NCBI RefSeq assembly: GCF_004216575.1 | Contig: NZ_SGWW01000005.1 | Coordinates: forward strand, 62,001 to 126,000 | DNA: 64,000 nt | Direction of reading: 5' to 3' | From: Microcella putealis | GTDB lineage: Bacteria; Actinomycetota; Actinomycetes; Actinomycetales; Microbacteriaceae | Part shown: positions 35,967 through 45,466 of the stretch, piece by piece | Layout: every line of letters begins with the position of its first letter | Numbering within the stretch: the first letter of the stretch is position 1 | Notes under the pieces: generated by a model | Told to the model about the DNA's origin: nothing | Seen by the model: the letters and a program-made list of their open reading frames with translations, nothing else | Database searches by the model: none | Program-made: the position numbers and the translations under genes

Positions 35967-36890
35967 TCAGGATGCGCGGAGCACGTCGAGCGCGTGGGCC
36001 AGGTCGTCGGGGTAGCTCGACGCAAATTCGACCCGCTCGCCTGTCGCGGGGTGCGTCACGGTCAAGCGCATGGCGTGCAGCCACTGACGAGTGAGGCCAA
36101 GTTTCGCGCTCAGCGTCGGGTCAGCCCCGTACATGGCGTCGCCCACGCACGGGTGGCGCTGCGCGGCCATGTGCACGCGAATCTGGTGGGTGCGCCCCGT
36201 CTCGAGATGAATCTCGAGCAGGGTGGCGGCCGGGAACGCTTCGAGCGTGTCGTAGTGGGTGATTGAGGGCTTGCCTCCCGCGACGACGGCGAACTTCCAC
36301 GCCGACCCCGGGTGTCGGCCGATGGGGGCGTCGATCGTGCCGGAGAACGGGTCGGGGTGCCCCTGCACGACGGCGTGGTAGACCTTGTCGACCTCGCGGT
36401 CGTGAAACTGCCGCTTCAATTCGCGGTAGGCGTTTTCGGATTTCGCGACGACCATGAGTCCGCTTGTTCCCGCGTCGAGGCGGTGCACGATGCCCGCCCG
36501 CTCGGCCGGGCCCGAGGTCGCGATGCGGTAGCCGGCGCCGGCGAGAGCACCGAGCACGGTCGGGCCATCCCAGCCGACGCTCGGATGGGCGGCGACCCCC
36601 ACGGGCTTGTCGATGACGACGAGGTCGTCGTCATCGTGGACGACGCGCAGGTTCTCGACGACGACGGGGCGGATGCTCGGCGAGTCGCGCGGTTGCCAGC
36701 TCACCTCGAGCCATTGACCAGCCGCCACCCGGTCAGACTTACCGACCGTGCGCCCGTCGAGGGTTACTCCCCCGGTGTCGGCGATCTCGGCCGATTGGGT
36801 GCGGGAGAAGCCGAGCAGTTTGGACAGCGCAACGTCGACACGCTCCCCGGAACGACCGTCGGGGACGGGCATCGATCGCGACTCGGTCAC
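35967..36890 (-). CDS. rluD: RluA/RluD family rRNA pseudouridine synthase
   Basis: A 307-residue pseudouridine synthase. An S4-like RNA-binding domain covers about residues 10-70 ([20 protein letters not shown]). The catalytic domain has the active-site Asp in [18 protein letters not shown] near 146, then [11 protein letters not shown] near 233. RluD converts several uridines of 23S rRNA helix 69; the exact target here is inferred. I chose GTG 36890 ([12 protein letters not shown]); ATG 36872 is the alternative. The gene directly follows divIVA by 34 bp, with no lspA between them. In related genomes lspA normally occupies that place. Confidence 0.88.
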   Translation of the reverse strand: MTESRSMPVPDGRSGERVDVALSKLLGFSRTQSAEIADTGGVTLDGRTVGKSDRVAAGQWLEVSWQPRDSPSIRPVVVENLRVVHDDDDLVVIDKPVGVAAHPSVGWDGPTVLGALAGAGYRIATSGPAERAGIVHRLDAGTSGLMVVAKSENAYRELKRQFHDREVDKVYHAVVQGHPDPFSGTIDAPIGRHPGSAWKFAVVAGGKPSITHYDTLEAFPAATLLEIHLETGRTHQIRVHMAAQRHPCVGDAMYGADPTLSAKLGLTRQWLHAMRLTVTHPATGERVEFASSYPDDLAHALDVLRAS

Positions 36891-36924
36891 GATGACGCCC
36901 GTCCCCGACGGGTGAGTGCGGTGC

Positions 36925-37803
36925 TCAGTTGCCGTAGCCCGGGTACTGCGGGTTCTGCTGGCCCGGGTAGACGGGGGCAGAGCCGGGAGCCGAGCCGGGC
37001 TGACCGAAGGTCGGCGCCGAGCCGGGCTGGCCGTAGGCGGGAGCCGAGGCGGGCTGGCCGTAGCCGGTGTCGCCGCCCTGATCTCCCCATGCCGGGCTGG
37101 CGTCCGCGGACGCCGCGGCCGTGGTGTCGGGGGCCGGCGACATCTCGGTCGAGCTGTTGAGCTCGGCGAGCTGCGTCTCGATGTAACTGCGCAACTGCTG
37201 GCGATACTCGCGCTCGAATGTGCGCAGCTGCTCAACCTGCTGCTCAAGAGTCGCCTTCTCGGATGCGAGGGCCTCGACCGCGGCGCGCTGCTTGCCCTCA
37301 GCCTCGGTGACGAGGCGCTCGGCCGTGGCCTCGGCCTCGCTCACCATGCGCTCGGACGCCGCCTGGCCCTCGGCGATGAGCTGGTCTCGCTTCGCCAGAC
37401 CCTCGCGCACGTGCTCCTCGTGCAGGCGACGGGCGAGCTGCAGAAGGTTCGCCGTGTTCGTCGACTCGATGTCGGCCTGGCTGCCGTAGTCAGAGGTGGG
37501 CGCCACGGCGACCGGCTCGGGCGCGGGGGCCGAGGCGACCGCGGGCTCGGGAGCGGCGGGCGCCGACGCAACCGCGGGCGCCGAGGCGGGCGCGGGTGCC
37601 GATGCGGCGCTGCGCTGCGCCTCGGAGATGCGCGCGTCGGCCGCGACCAGGCGCTGGCGCAGTTCGTCGTTCTCTTGGTTCAGGCGACGAAGCTCGACCA
37701 CAATTTCGTCGAGGAAGTCGTCGACCTCGTCTTGGTCGTACCCTTCCCGGAACTTCGTGGACTGAAAACGCTTGTTGACGACGTCTTCGGGCGTGAGGGC
37801 CAT
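36925..37803 (-). CDS. divIVA: DivIVA domain protein (Wag31-like)
   Basis: A 292-residue polar-growth scaffold that recruits cell-wall synthesis to the poles. The N-terminal membrane-binding DivIVA domain is clear: [14 protein letters not shown], then [17 protein letters not shown], and a coiled coil to about 52. A Pro/Ala-rich linker (about 65-100) precedes a long coiled coil rich in Glu, Lys and Ala (about 108-205). A Gly/Gln/Pro tail with repeated GQPGSAP units closes the protein. ATG 37803 has GAGGTGA 5 nt upstream; a GTG at 37812 would add three residues. It follows yggT and sepF, as in most actinobacteria. Confidence 0.94.
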   Translation of the reverse strand: MALTPEDVVNKRFQSTKFREGYDQDEVDDFLDEIVVELRRLNQENDELRQRLVAADARISEAQRSAASAPAPASAPAVASAPAAPEPAVASAPAPEPVAVAPTSDYGSQADIESTNTANLLQLARRLHEEHVREGLAKRDQLIAEGQAASERMVSEAEATAERLVTEAEGKQRAAVEALASEKATLEQQVEQLRTFEREYRQQLRSYIETQLAELNSSTEMSPAPDTTAAASADASPAWGDQGGDTGYGQPASAPAYGQPGSAPTFGQPGSAPGSAPVYPGQQNPQYPGYGN

Positions 37804-37927
37804 GCGCGTCACCTCGAACTTTCTGGAGCGATTGGATAACGGTGGGGTAACGCTAGCAACATCGCGTCACACCCGTCACTTCTGCGACACCCAGCGTACA
37901 GCCGGGGCCGACGGTATGCACCGTGGC

Positions 37928-38221
37928 TTACGGGCGAACAAGATTCATGAGCAGCCACACGACGAACAACACGATCATGAACGCCAAATCGAGCTGGATG
38001 CCGCCGAGCCGGAGGGGCGGCACCACCCGGCGCACCGTGCGAATCGGCGGGTCGGTGATGGTGTAGCTGACCTCGGCGAGCACCACCATGGCTCCGCGCG
38101 GGCGCCAGCCACGGTTGAGTACCTGCACCCAATCGAGGATGAACCGAGCCCACAGGGCGATGAAGACGATCAGGAGCGCGACGTAGAGCACGCCGAGAAC
38201 GATCGAGACAAGCGATTCCAC
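37928..38221 (-). CDS. YggT family membrane protein
   Basis: A 97-residue integral membrane protein of the YggT family. Two transmembrane helices are visible: about residues 6-26 and 74-94. Between them lies a loop with ARFILDWV and the family-typical TDPPIRTVRRVVPPLRLGGIQLD. The role is not settled; the gene tracks sepF and divIVA and is thought to affect cell division or osmotic tolerance. It starts with GTG. It is 35 bp from sepF and 124 bp from divIVA, which may have its own promoter. Confidence 0.9.
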   Translation of the reverse strand: MESLVSIVLGVLYVALLIVFIALWARFILDWVQVLNRGWRPRGAMVVLAEVSYTITDPPIRTVRRVVPPLRLGGIQLDLAFMIVLFVVWLLMNLVRP

Positions 38222-38256
38222 GGCTCTAGTGTCTCAGGCGCCGCTGAGTGAACGCG

Positions 38257-38742
38257 CTACTCGCGGCCGTCGAACGACGCGTCAACATCGCTCTCGGGTT
38301 CGGCCGACTCGCCACTCACCGCCACGTGCGCGGGCGACAGCAGGAAGACCTTGGCGGTCACGCGCTCGATCTTGCCGTACAGGCCCTGCGAGAGCCCGCT
38401 CGCGAAGTCGACGAGGCGTCGCGCCTCGGACTCGGTCATCTGCGTCAGGTTGATGATCACGGGGATGCCCTCGCGGAAGCTTTCCGCGATGATCGCCGCA
38501 TCTTTGTAGTGGCGCGGGTGGACGGTGAGGATCTCGTTCATGTCGGGGGCGGCCGCGGCCGGACGCACGGATGCGGCACGACGCAGCGGGGTCACGGGCG
38601 CCTTTTGCGGCGCACTGGCGGTCGGTGCGGCGGCAGCCGCAGCGGGAGCGGGGGACGCAGGGGCCTCAGCGCGGTCGTCGTACTGCACCTCTTCGTCGGC
38701 GAGGCCGAGGTAGACCATGGTCTTGCGCAGCGGGTTGCTCAT
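38257..38742 (-). CDS. sepF: Cell division protein SepF
   Basis: A 161-residue membrane-associated FtsZ anchor. The N-terminal amphipathic helix ([18 protein letters not shown]) would bind the membrane. A low-complexity Ala/Pro linker (about 25-65) leads to the SepF core, with [23 protein letters not shown] near 72 and [23 protein letters not shown] near 97. In actinobacteria, which lack FtsA, SepF tethers FtsZ to the membrane. It lies downstream of ftsZ and yggS in the standard order. The extreme C-terminus is acidic. Confidence 0.95.
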   Translation of the reverse strand: MSNPLRKTMVYLGLADEEVQYDDRAEAPASPAPAAAAAAPTASAPQKAPVTPLRRAASVRPAAAAPDMNEILTVHPRHYKDAAIIAESFREGIPVIINLTQMTESEARRLVDFASGLSQGLYGKIERVTAKVFLLSPAHVAVSGESAEPESDVDASFDGRE

Positions 38743-38775
38743 GCCTGTTCCTTACGTGTGCGTGTGCTGTCGAGG

Positions 38776-39456
38776 TTAGGGGGCGGCCGGACGTTTTCCG
38801 GTGATTGCCGTGCCGATGCGGAGGTGTGTCGCCCCCTCCGCAATGGCGTCGGGAAAGTCGCCGGACATCCCGGCCGAGATCGCGGTGGCCTCGGGGGCGA
38901 TGCGCTGCAGCCGTTCGGACAGCAGGCGCAGCCGGGCGAAGGCTGATCGTGGGCTCTCGTCGAGTGGTGCCACCGCCATGACTCCCGCGAGGCGGATCGA
39001 CGATTCGGCGAGAACTGCTTCGGCGAGGGCGTCGAGAGCGTCGGGCTCCACGCCACCGCGACCGGGGTCGTCCGTCAGATTGACCTCGAGGAACACCTCG
39101 CACGGCTCCTCGGTGCGCGCCAATGCGCGCACCAGGGACGGGCGGTCGACCGAGTGGATGATGCGGGCGTACGACAGCACCGCCCGGGTCTTGTTTGACT
39201 GCAGTTGGCCGACGAAGTGCCAGGTGAGGTCGAGGTGAGCCAACTCGGCAGCCTTGGGCGCCGCATCCTGATGACGGTTCTCGCCAACATTCCGAATACC
39301 CAGGGCGTGGAGTTGACGAATGAGCGACGCGCTGTGGAACTTCGTGACGGCAATCACCGTCACCTCGTCGGGGCGCCGAGCGGCATCGCGACAGGCATCC
39401 GCAACCCTGCCGAGCACGCTCTCCACGCGCTCGGCGAGGTCGACGGGGATCGTCAC
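38776..39456 (-). CDS. yggS: PLP homeostasis protein (YggS/PLPBP family)
   Basis: A 226-residue single-domain fold-type III PLP-binding protein that manages free PLP; it is not an amino acid racemase. The PLP lysine is in VIAVTKFHSASLI near residue 38. GENRHQDA (about 59) and HFVGQLQSNKTRAVL (about 80) match the family. The phosphate-binding SAGMSGDFPDAIAEGATHLRIGT lies near 195-217. GTG 39456 lies 4 bp after the ftsZ stop, so the two are probably coupled; the longer open frame upstream is antisense to ftsZ. It stands between ftsZ and sepF, as usual in Gram-positives. Confidence 0.92.
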   Translation of the reverse strand: MTIPVDLAERVESVLGRVADACRDAARRPDEVTVIAVTKFHSASLIRQLHALGIRNVGENRHQDAAPKAAELAHLDLTWHFVGQLQSNKTRAVLSYARIIHSVDRPSLVRALARTEEPCEVFLEVNLTDDPGRGGVEPDALDALAEAVLAESSIRLAGVMAVAPLDESPRSAFARLRLLSERLQRIAPEATAISAGMSGDFPDAIAEGATHLRIGTAITGKRPAAP

Positions 39457-39460
39457 GATC

Positions 39461-40600
39461 TCAGCGCAGGAATTCGGGGACGTCGAGGTCGTCATCGACC
39501 TCGACCGCGGCGTCGAGCGGGTCGATCGGCGCGGTCGCGCCGAGCGGCGCGGCGGCGCCGAAGCGCTCGGCACCCTCGACCTCACCGGCACTCTCGTCCG
39601 AACCCTCTGCGTCGAGGAAGGACGAGCGCCGGTCAGCACGAACGGCCTGCGGCTCTCCCCCATCGAAGCCCGCCGCGATGACGGTGACCCGCACCTCATC
39701 GCCGAGGGTGTCATCGATCACGGCACCGAAGATGATGTTCGCTTCGGGGTGCACGGCCTCTTGGACGAGGCGCGCCGCGTCATTGATCTCGAAGATGCCG
39801 AGGTTCGACCCGCCCTGGATCGACAGCAGGACGCCGTGGGCGCCATCAATGCTCGCCTCCAGCAGCGGGCTGGCAACGGCGAGTTCGGCGGCCTTGATCG
39901 CGCGGTCGGCTCCCCTGCTGGAGCCGATGCCCATGAGGGCGCTGCCCGCACCCTGCATGACGCTCTTGACGTCGGCGAAGTCGAGGTTGATGAGGCCGGG
40001 GGTCGTGATGAGGTCGGTGATGCCCTGAACACCGGCGAGCAGCACCTGGTCGGCGGTCGCGAAGGCCTCGAGCATGCTGATGCCGCGGTCGCTGATCTCG
40101 AGGAGGCGGTCGTTCGGCACGACGATGAGCGTGTCGACCTCGTTCTTCAGCGAGGAGACGCCGTCTTCGGCCTGCGCCTGACGGCGCTTGCCCTCGAAGC
40201 TGAACGGCTTCGTGACGACACCGATGGTCAGCGCGCCGATCGACTTGGCGATGCGGGCGACGACCGGCGCACCGCCGGTGCCGGTACCGCCACCCTCGCC
40301 CGCGGTGACAAAGACCATGTCGGCACCCGCGAGGGCCTCCTCGATCTCTTCCGCGTGATCCTCGGCAGCACGGCGGCCGACCTCGGGGTCGGCGCCCGCG
40401 CCCAGACCGCGCGTGAGTTCACGCCCGACGTCGAGCTTGACGTCGGCGTCGCTCATCAGCAGCGCCTGGGCGTCGGTGTTGATGGCAATGAATTCGACAC
40501 CGCGGAGGCCGAGCTCGATCATCCGGTTGACGGCGTTCACGCCGCCGCCGCCGATGCCGACCACCTTGATTACGGCGAGGTAGTTCTGGTTCGTGGTCAC
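39461..40600 (-). CDS. ftsZ: Cell division protein FtsZ
   Basis: A 379-residue tubulin-like GTPase that forms the division ring. The GTP-binding signature GGGTGTGG appears near residue 104, with [15 protein letters not shown] near 13. The T7 loop [11 protein letters not shown] is near 207. The conserved C-terminal tail DLDVPEFLR ends the protein and would bind SepF. The start is GTG 40600 with GGAGG 5 nt upstream. The 155-bp gap to ftsQ is the largest inside the division cluster, so ftsZ probably has its own promoter there. I see an AT-richer stretch with TACCTT near 40640, but no convincing -35. Confidence 0.97.
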   Translation of the reverse strand: MTTNQNYLAVIKVVGIGGGGVNAVNRMIELGLRGVEFIAINTDAQALLMSDADVKLDVGRELTRGLGAGADPEVGRRAAEDHAEEIEEALAGADMVFVTAGEGGGTGTGGAPVVARIAKSIGALTIGVVTKPFSFEGKRRQAQAEDGVSSLKNEVDTLIVVPNDRLLEISDRGISMLEAFATADQVLLAGVQGITDLITTPGLINLDFADVKSVMQGAGSALMGIGSSRGADRAIKAAELAVASPLLEASIDGAHGVLLSIQGGSNLGIFEINDAARLVQEAVHPEANIIFGAVIDDTLGDEVRVTVIAAGFDGGEPQAVRADRRSSFLDAEGSDESAGEVEGAERFGAAAPLGATAPIDPLDAAVEVDDDLDVPEFLR

Positions 40601-40755
40601 TGGGGCCTCCGTCTAACCTTCAACCTCTACCTGAGGTGTAAGGTATCCTCACAACTGCTGATTAACCGGAACGGTACGGCCCCAGAGCCACCCGCCCGGT
40701 GAGGCCGCGCGCGTGTCGCTCAAGCGGGCGGCGTGATTCGTGTGCCCGGGCCGGA

Positions 40756-41751
40756 TCAGCCGGCGTCGCGGACGACGAGACTGTCCGGAGCCGAGACGTC
40801 GTAGGTCCAGCGCACCGCCTGGTCGGTCGCGGCGATCGCCGCGTCGAGCACCCGGGTTTTTTGCGCCGAGCGCTCGGCATCGCCCCAGATCACGATGTGC
40901 GCGCTGTCACGCAGCTCGAAGGTGACGTCATCGCGGGTCGACGCCGACACGGTGCGGATGCGCGCCACGACCTCTCGGGGAACCGCAATCAGGACGTCGG
41001 CGACCGCCCCGAACGCGACTCCTTCGGCGTCGTCGCTCGGCAGCTGGATCAGCGGAACACCGTCGGGGATCGCGTCAGTGACCTCGATGACGACACCCGC
41101 CGCATCCACCAGTTCGACGCCGTTCGCCGTCTCGAGCGCGCCGATGGGGGCGCGCTCGACGATGCGAACGATAAGGGTGTTGGGTGGAACGATCTCGGTG
41201 GCGAAGGAGCGCACCAGGGTGAAGTCGGCGAGGTCGGCGGCGATCTCGTCGTCGGACAGGAAGGCGAGCGGCGTTCCGCGGTGCTCGTCGAGGGCATCGA
41301 CCACCCGCTGCGGGTCGAGGCGAGACGCACCCGTGACCTCGATCGTCGTCAGCGACATGATCGGGCTGAGCGTCACGACCGCGACGCCGCCCACCAGGCT
41401 CGCCAACGAGATGCCGGCGCCCAGCGCGATGGCTTTGCGTCGCCGCGAGATACGCGTAAAGCGCCGCACCTCGCCGCGCTCGGACCGTCGGCGTTCCCGG
41501 GCAGCGCGACGCTCGAGACGGTGCGCATCGCGACGGGCGCGCCGAGCGTTGCGCGCAAGCGATCGAGCGGACGGCGGTGACGGCGTGGCTGCCTCCCCCT
41601 CGCCGGCATCGGGAGCGACATCGCGCACGCGCGCACGGCCCCCGAGCGGCGCATCACGCGGGGCGCGCGAGGCAGGCGGGGCCTGCGGCGCACGCGACGC
41701 TGCTGATTCGCGCGGCGGCACGGGGCCGCCGATTCCCTCGGGGCGCTTCAC
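40756..41751 (-). CDS. ftsQ: Cell division protein FtsQ/DivIB
   Basis: A 331-residue bitopic divisome protein that connects with FtsL and FtsB. The cytoplasmic N-terminus of about 110 residues is unusually long and extremely Arg/Ala-rich. One transmembrane helix follows (about 108-130, [20 protein letters not shown]). Outside is the POTRA domain, starting [20 protein letters not shown] near 138, and then the FtsQ beta domain. Its ATG overlaps the murC stop by 4 nt. The call rests on topology, POTRA sequence and cluster position. Confidence 0.9.
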   Translation of the reverse strand: MKRPEGIGGPVPPRESAASRAPQAPPASRAPRDAPLGGRARVRDVAPDAGEGEAATPSPPSARSLARNARRARRDAHRLERRAARERRRSERGEVRRFTRISRRRKAIALGAGISLASLVGGVAVVTLSPIMSLTTIEVTGASRLDPQRVVDALDEHRGTPLAFLSDDEIAADLADFTLVRSFATEIVPPNTLIVRIVERAPIGALETANGVELVDAAGVVIEVTDAIPDGVPLIQLPSDDAEGVAFGAVADVLIAVPREVVARIRTVSASTRDDVTFELRDSAHIVIWGDAERSAQKTRVLDAAIAATDQAVRWTYDVSAPDSLVVRDAG

Positions 41752-43172
41752 GCCCCCGCCCGGCGCTCGATGGCGGCGCGGAGCTCGGGGATGATGCGGT
41801 ACACGTCGCCACAGCTGAGGGTCATGACGATGTCGCCGGGGCGGGCGATCTCGGCGACCCGGGCGGCCGCATCGTCCCAGTTGGGTCGGTAGTCAACCCG
41901 AGCCTGATCGGCAAACGCGTCGGCCACGAGCGCCCCCGTGACGCCGGGAATCGGATCCTCGCGCGCCCCGTACACGTCGAGCACGATCGTGTGGTCGGCT
42001 CCGCGCTCGTAGACGGTCGCGAAGTCGCCCGCCATGGCCTGCGTGCGGCTGAACAGGTGCGGCTGGTGCACCGCGATCACGCGGCCCTCGCCGACGACGC
42101 TGCGCGCCTGCTGCAGGGCGGCGACCACCTCGGTGGGGTGGTGGGCGTAATCGTCGTAGAGGCGCACACCGTCGGCCTCGCCGTGGCTCTCGAAGCGGCG
42201 CTGCGTGCCCGCGAACCCGTCGAGTGCGGCGACCGCCTCGCCGAGCTCCACTCCGAGCACAGACAGCAGCGCGACGACGCCCGCTGCGTTGACCGCGTTG
42301 TGGCGGCCCGGCACGGCAAGGCGACCGGATGCGCGCACGCCGTCGCGCTCGAGGGTGAACGTCACGGGGCCGGTCGTTCCGATCTCGGTGATGCGCACAT
42401 CCGCGTCGGCGGACTCACCGAAGGTGACCAGCCACGGAAGGGGGGCGCCGCCCGCGGCGGCCTCGCGCATCCGCTCGCTCAGTCGACGGGTGGCGGGGTC
42501 GTCGGCCGAGAGGACGACCGCCTCGCGCACGGCGGATGCGAAACGCCAGAAGGCTTCGTCGATGGCGTCGGCGGATCCGTAGTGGTCGAGGTGGTCGGAG
42601 TCGATGTTTGTGATGATCGCGAGGGCCGTGTCGTACAGCCGGAACGAGCCGTCTGACTCGTCAGCCTCGACGATGAACAGCTCACCCTCGCCCCAGGCGG
42701 CCGAGGTGCCGGCCGACTGGATGACCGCACCATTGATGAAGGACGGGTCGCGGTCGAGCGCGCGCAACGCCTCGACCGCCATGCCCGTGGAGGTCGACTT
42801 GCCGTGGGCCCCGGCGACGGCGACAAGCCGCTCGCCCCGGACGAGCCACGCCAGCGCGTTCGCGCGGTGCAGCACGGGGATGCCCCGCGATAGCGCTTCT
42901 TGGTATTCGGGGTTGTCCTGCCAGAGCGCGCCCGTGACGACGAGCGCCTCCGCGTCGCCGACGTGCGCCGCGTCGTGGCCGATCGCGACGGGGATGCCCA
43001 GCTCGCGCAGCGCCGTCACCGTCGGGGACTCGGCGCGGTCGCTTCCCGTCACGACGTGGCCGCGGGCGTGCATCATGCGGGCGATGCCGCTCATGCCACT
43101 GCCGCCGATGCCGACGAAGTGCAGGCGGCCGAGGGTGTCGGGCAGGACGAGGTCGAGGTCAGGAGCAATCAT
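41748..43172 (-). CDS. murC: UDP-N-acetylmuramate--amino acid ligase (MurC)
   Basis: A 474-residue Mur ligase that adds the first stem amino acid (L-Ala, or Gly/Ser in some B-type walls) to UDP-MurNAc. The N-terminal [13 protein letters not shown] (about 19-31) binds UDP. The P-loop reads [11 protein letters not shown] (about 120-130), a variant of the usual [17 protein letters not shown] and DSDHLDHYG (about 200) are ATP/metal sites. The C-terminal [10 protein letters not shown] near 344 is typical of MurC. It starts 6 bp after murG ends and overlaps ftsQ. Which amino acid it prefers cannot be read from the sequence. Confidence 0.95.
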   Translation of the reverse strand: MIAPDLDLVLPDTLGRLHFVGIGGSGMSGIARMMHARGHVVTGSDRAESPTVTALRELGIPVAIGHDAAHVGDAEALVVTGALWQDNPEYQEALSRGIPVLHRANALAWLVRGERLVAVAGAHGKSTSTGMAVEALRALDRDPSFINGAVIQSAGTSAAWGEGELFIVEADESDGSFRLYDTALAIITNIDSDHLDHYGSADAIDEAFWRFASAVREAVVLSADDPATRRLSERMREAAAGGAPLPWLVTFGESADADVRITEIGTTGPVTFTLERDGVRASGRLAVPGRHNAVNAAGVVALLSVLGVELGEAVAALDGFAGTQRRFESHGEADGVRLYDDYAHHPTEVVAALQQARSVVGEGRVIAVHQPHLFSRTQAMAGDFATVYERGADHTIVLDVYGAREDPIPGVTGALVADAFADQARVDYRPNWDDAAARVAEIARPGDIVMTLSCGDVYRIIPELRAAIERRAGA

Positions 43173-43178
43173 CGGCCA

Positions 43179-44264
43179 TCACCCTACGCCGCGCGAGGCG
43201 ATGGCCTCGCGCGCGAGACGAACCATGGCGGATGCGGCGTCGCGGCGGCCAACCGTGGCAGCGGCCGCCGTCATGCGGGCGATCTCGGAGCGGCCGGTGA
43301 GCAACGGAATGAGGCTGTCGCTCACCCACTCGGGAGTGAACGCGGCATCGTCAACGAGGATCGCGGCCCCGGCGTCGATGAGCTCGCGGGCGTTGAGGCG
43401 CTGCTCGCCGTTGCCCACCGGGTACGGCACGAGGATGGACGCGAGACCGACGGCGCCCAGCTCGGTCACCGTCGCGGCGCCCGAGCGGCAGACGACGAGC
43501 TCAGCCGCGGCCAGGGCGAGGTCCATGCGGTCGCAGTACTCGATCACGCGATAGCCGGTCAGCCCCGGGTCGTCGCCGCCGCGGTCGCGGCCCGTGATGT
43601 GCAGGATCTGCCAGCCGGCGCCGAGGATCGCGGGGGCGCTGGCGGCGATCGTGTGGTTGATGCTGCGCGCTCCCGTTGACCCACCCGTGACCAGCAGTAC
43701 GGGGCGCTCGGCGGTGAAGCCGAACTCGGCGAGGGCGTCATCGCGCACGGCCCGCCGATCGAGCTCGACGATCTCGCGCCGCAGCGGCATGCCGACGACG
43801 GTGGCCCCGCGCATCGGCGTGCCGGGGAAGGTGGTGGCGACGCGGCCGCCCAGCCAGCCGCCGAGGCGATTCGCGATGCCGGGGCGTGCGTTCGCCTCGT
43901 GCACGACAAACGGCACCTTCTCGGCGCGGGCGGCGACGTACGCCGGGGCCGAGGCGTACCCGCCAAAGCCGACCACGGCATCCACCCCGCGATCGCGGAT
44001 GAGCTGCCGCGTGATGCGCACCGCGTCGCGGAAGCGGGCCGGAAAGCGCAGGGCGGCACCGTTCGGGCGGCGCGGAAAGGGCACGCGCGGAATGGTCACG
44101 AGCTCGTAGCCGCGCGCGGGGACGAGGCGCGCCTCGAGCCCCTCCGCCGTGCCGAGCACGACGAGCTCGGCGTCAGGCTCGTCGGCGCGCCACGCATCGG
44201 CGACGGCGAGCAGGGGGTTCACGTGGCCCGCGGTACCGCCGCCGGCCAAGAGGACCGTGGTCAT
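43179..44264 (-). CDS. murG: UDP-GlcNAc transferase (lipid II synthase)
   Basis: A 361-residue GT28 glycosyltransferase that transfers GlcNAc to lipid I on the inner face of the membrane. The N-terminal Gly-rich loop is LLAGGGTAGHVNPLLAVA (about residues 5-22). VGFGGYASAPAYVAA is near 95, HEANARPGIANRL near 121, and the donor-binding GGSTGARSIN near 192. ATG 44264 overlaps the ftsW stop (ATGA), which also excludes the longer frame to 44432. It lies in the usual ftsW-murG-murC order. All conserved motifs are intact. Confidence 0.96.
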   Translation of the reverse strand: MTTVLLAGGGTAGHVNPLLAVADAWRADEPDAELVVLGTAEGLEARLVPARGYELVTIPRVPFPRRPNGAALRFPARFRDAVRITRQLIRDRGVDAVVGFGGYASAPAYVAARAEKVPFVVHEANARPGIANRLGGWLGGRVATTFPGTPMRGATVVGMPLRREIVELDRRAVRDDALAEFGFTAERPVLLVTGGSTGARSINHTIAASAPAILGAGWQILHITGRDRGGDDPGLTGYRVIEYCDRMDLALAAAELVVCRSGAATVTELGAVGLASILVPYPVGNGEQRLNARELIDAGAAILVDDAAFTPEWVSDSLIPLLTGRSEIARMTAAAATVGRRDAASAMVRLAREAIASRGVG

Positions 44265-45466
44265 CGCACCTGCTCCGGCACGGGGCGGGACAGCGACAGC
44301 ACCACGCCGACGGCGAGGAGGTTCGCGACGAGGGAGGTTCCGCCCGCCGACACGAAGGGCAGGGGAACGCCGAGCACGGGCAGCATGCCGAGCACGACCG
44401 CGATGTTCACGAAGGCTTGGGTGATGATCCACACCATGACGCCGCCGATGGCGATGCGACGGAAGCCATCGAGCGGGCCGCGCAGCAGACGCACGAAGGC
44501 GATGCCGAGGGCGACGAAGAGGGCCAGCACGACGACGGCGCCGACGAGGCCCAGCTCTTCGCCGATGATCGCGAAGATGAAGTCACTCTCGGCGTGCGGC
44601 AGCCACGACCATTTGGCCGAGGAGTTGCCGAGGCCCACACCGAACAACCCTCCCGAGCCGAGCGCCCAGGTGCCGTGCACGATCTGCCAGCAGGTGCCCT
44701 CGTAGTCTTCGGGCGCGCACCCGTCGAGCCACGTGGTGATGCGGCTGACGCGCGAGGGGCTCGAATACGCGAACGCCACGGCGGCACCGGCGATCGCGAG
44801 CACCATGGCGACGAGGTAGCGCAGCGGCACCCCCGCGAAGAACAGCGCACCGAGCACGATGGCCAACATGATGCCGGCCGTACCCAGGTCTTGGCCGATC
44901 AGCACCATGCCGATGGCGACGAGGGACAGCGGGATCGCGGGGATCAGCACGTCGCGCCAGCGGTGGAAGCCGCCGGCCTTCGCGCCGAGCACGGTCGCCA
45001 GCCAGACGACGAGCGCCAGCTTCAGAAACTCGGAGGGCTGGGCCGTGAGGCCACCAATGTTCAGCCAGTTGCGGTTACCGCCATAGCCGTAGCCGAGGGG
45101 GGTGAACACCACGAGCGCCTGCAGCCCGACGCCCAGCAGCACGAAGTGGCGGGCCCAGCGTCGCCAGAACACGGCGGGCAGGCGCGCGATCGACAGCATG
45201 ACGGGGATGCCGATGAGCGCGAACGCCCCCTGCCGCACGAAGATCGCGAAGAAGTCACCGTTGTTGCCCTGGCTCGACACGATGAACGAGGCCGACAACA
45301 CCATGACCAGGCCGAACAGCACGAGGAAGATCGTTGTGCCGAGCAGCAGGATCGCATCGGGGTTGTCGGTGCCGAACAGTCGCCGCACCGCGACGACGGC
45401 GGCCGGGGCGCGACCGCCGCGCTCGCCGTCAGCCGGCGTCGCGCGAGGGGGCCGGATGCTCGTCAT
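44261..45466 (-). CDS. ftsW: Septal peptidoglycan polymerase FtsW (SEDS family)
   Basis: A 401-residue SEDS glycosyltransferase with about ten transmembrane helices; it polymerises septal glycan with FtsI. TMs begin at about residue 38 after an Arg/Ala-rich N-terminus. The extracellular loop with GGLFGVGLGNSSAKWSWLPH near 258 and the functional Asp/Glu region SDFIFAIIGEELG near 281 are recognisable. PFVSAGGTSLVANLLAVG near the C-terminus is a SEDS signature. ATG 45466 has GGGAG upstream. It overlaps the end of murD by 38 nt, longer than the 1-4 nt overlaps elsewhere in the cluster. Confidence 0.94.
   Translation of the reverse strand: MTSIRPPRATPADGERGGRAPAAVVAVRRLFGTDNPDAILLLGTTIFLVLFGLVMVLSASFIVSSQGNNGDFFAIFVRQGAFALIGIPVMLSIARLPAVFWRRWARHFVLLGVGLQALVVFTPLGYGYGGNRNWLNIGGLTAQPSEFLKLALVVWLATVLGAKAGGFHRWRDVLIPAIPLSLVAIGMVLIGQDLGTAGIMLAIVLGALFFAGVPLRYLVAMVLAIAGAAVAFAYSSPSRVSRITTWLDGCAPEDYEGTCWQIVHGTWALGSGGLFGVGLGNSSAKWSWLPHAESDFIFAIIGEELGLVGAVVVLALFVALGIAFVRLLRGPLDGFRRIAIGGVMVWIITQAFVNIAVVLGMLPVLGVPLPFVSAGGTSLVANLLAVGVVLSLSRPVPEQVR

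Noticed and set aside
32438-36094. A 1218-codon plus-strand open frame
   Set aside because: It is antisense to dnaE and has a skewed, Arg/His/Val-rich translation with no known motif. It is open only because of the GC-rich codon pattern of the opposite strand.
38776-39456. yggS as a third alanine racemase
   Set aside because: It is a single-domain PLP-binding YggS protein without the racemase C-terminal domain and does not replace the alr pair.
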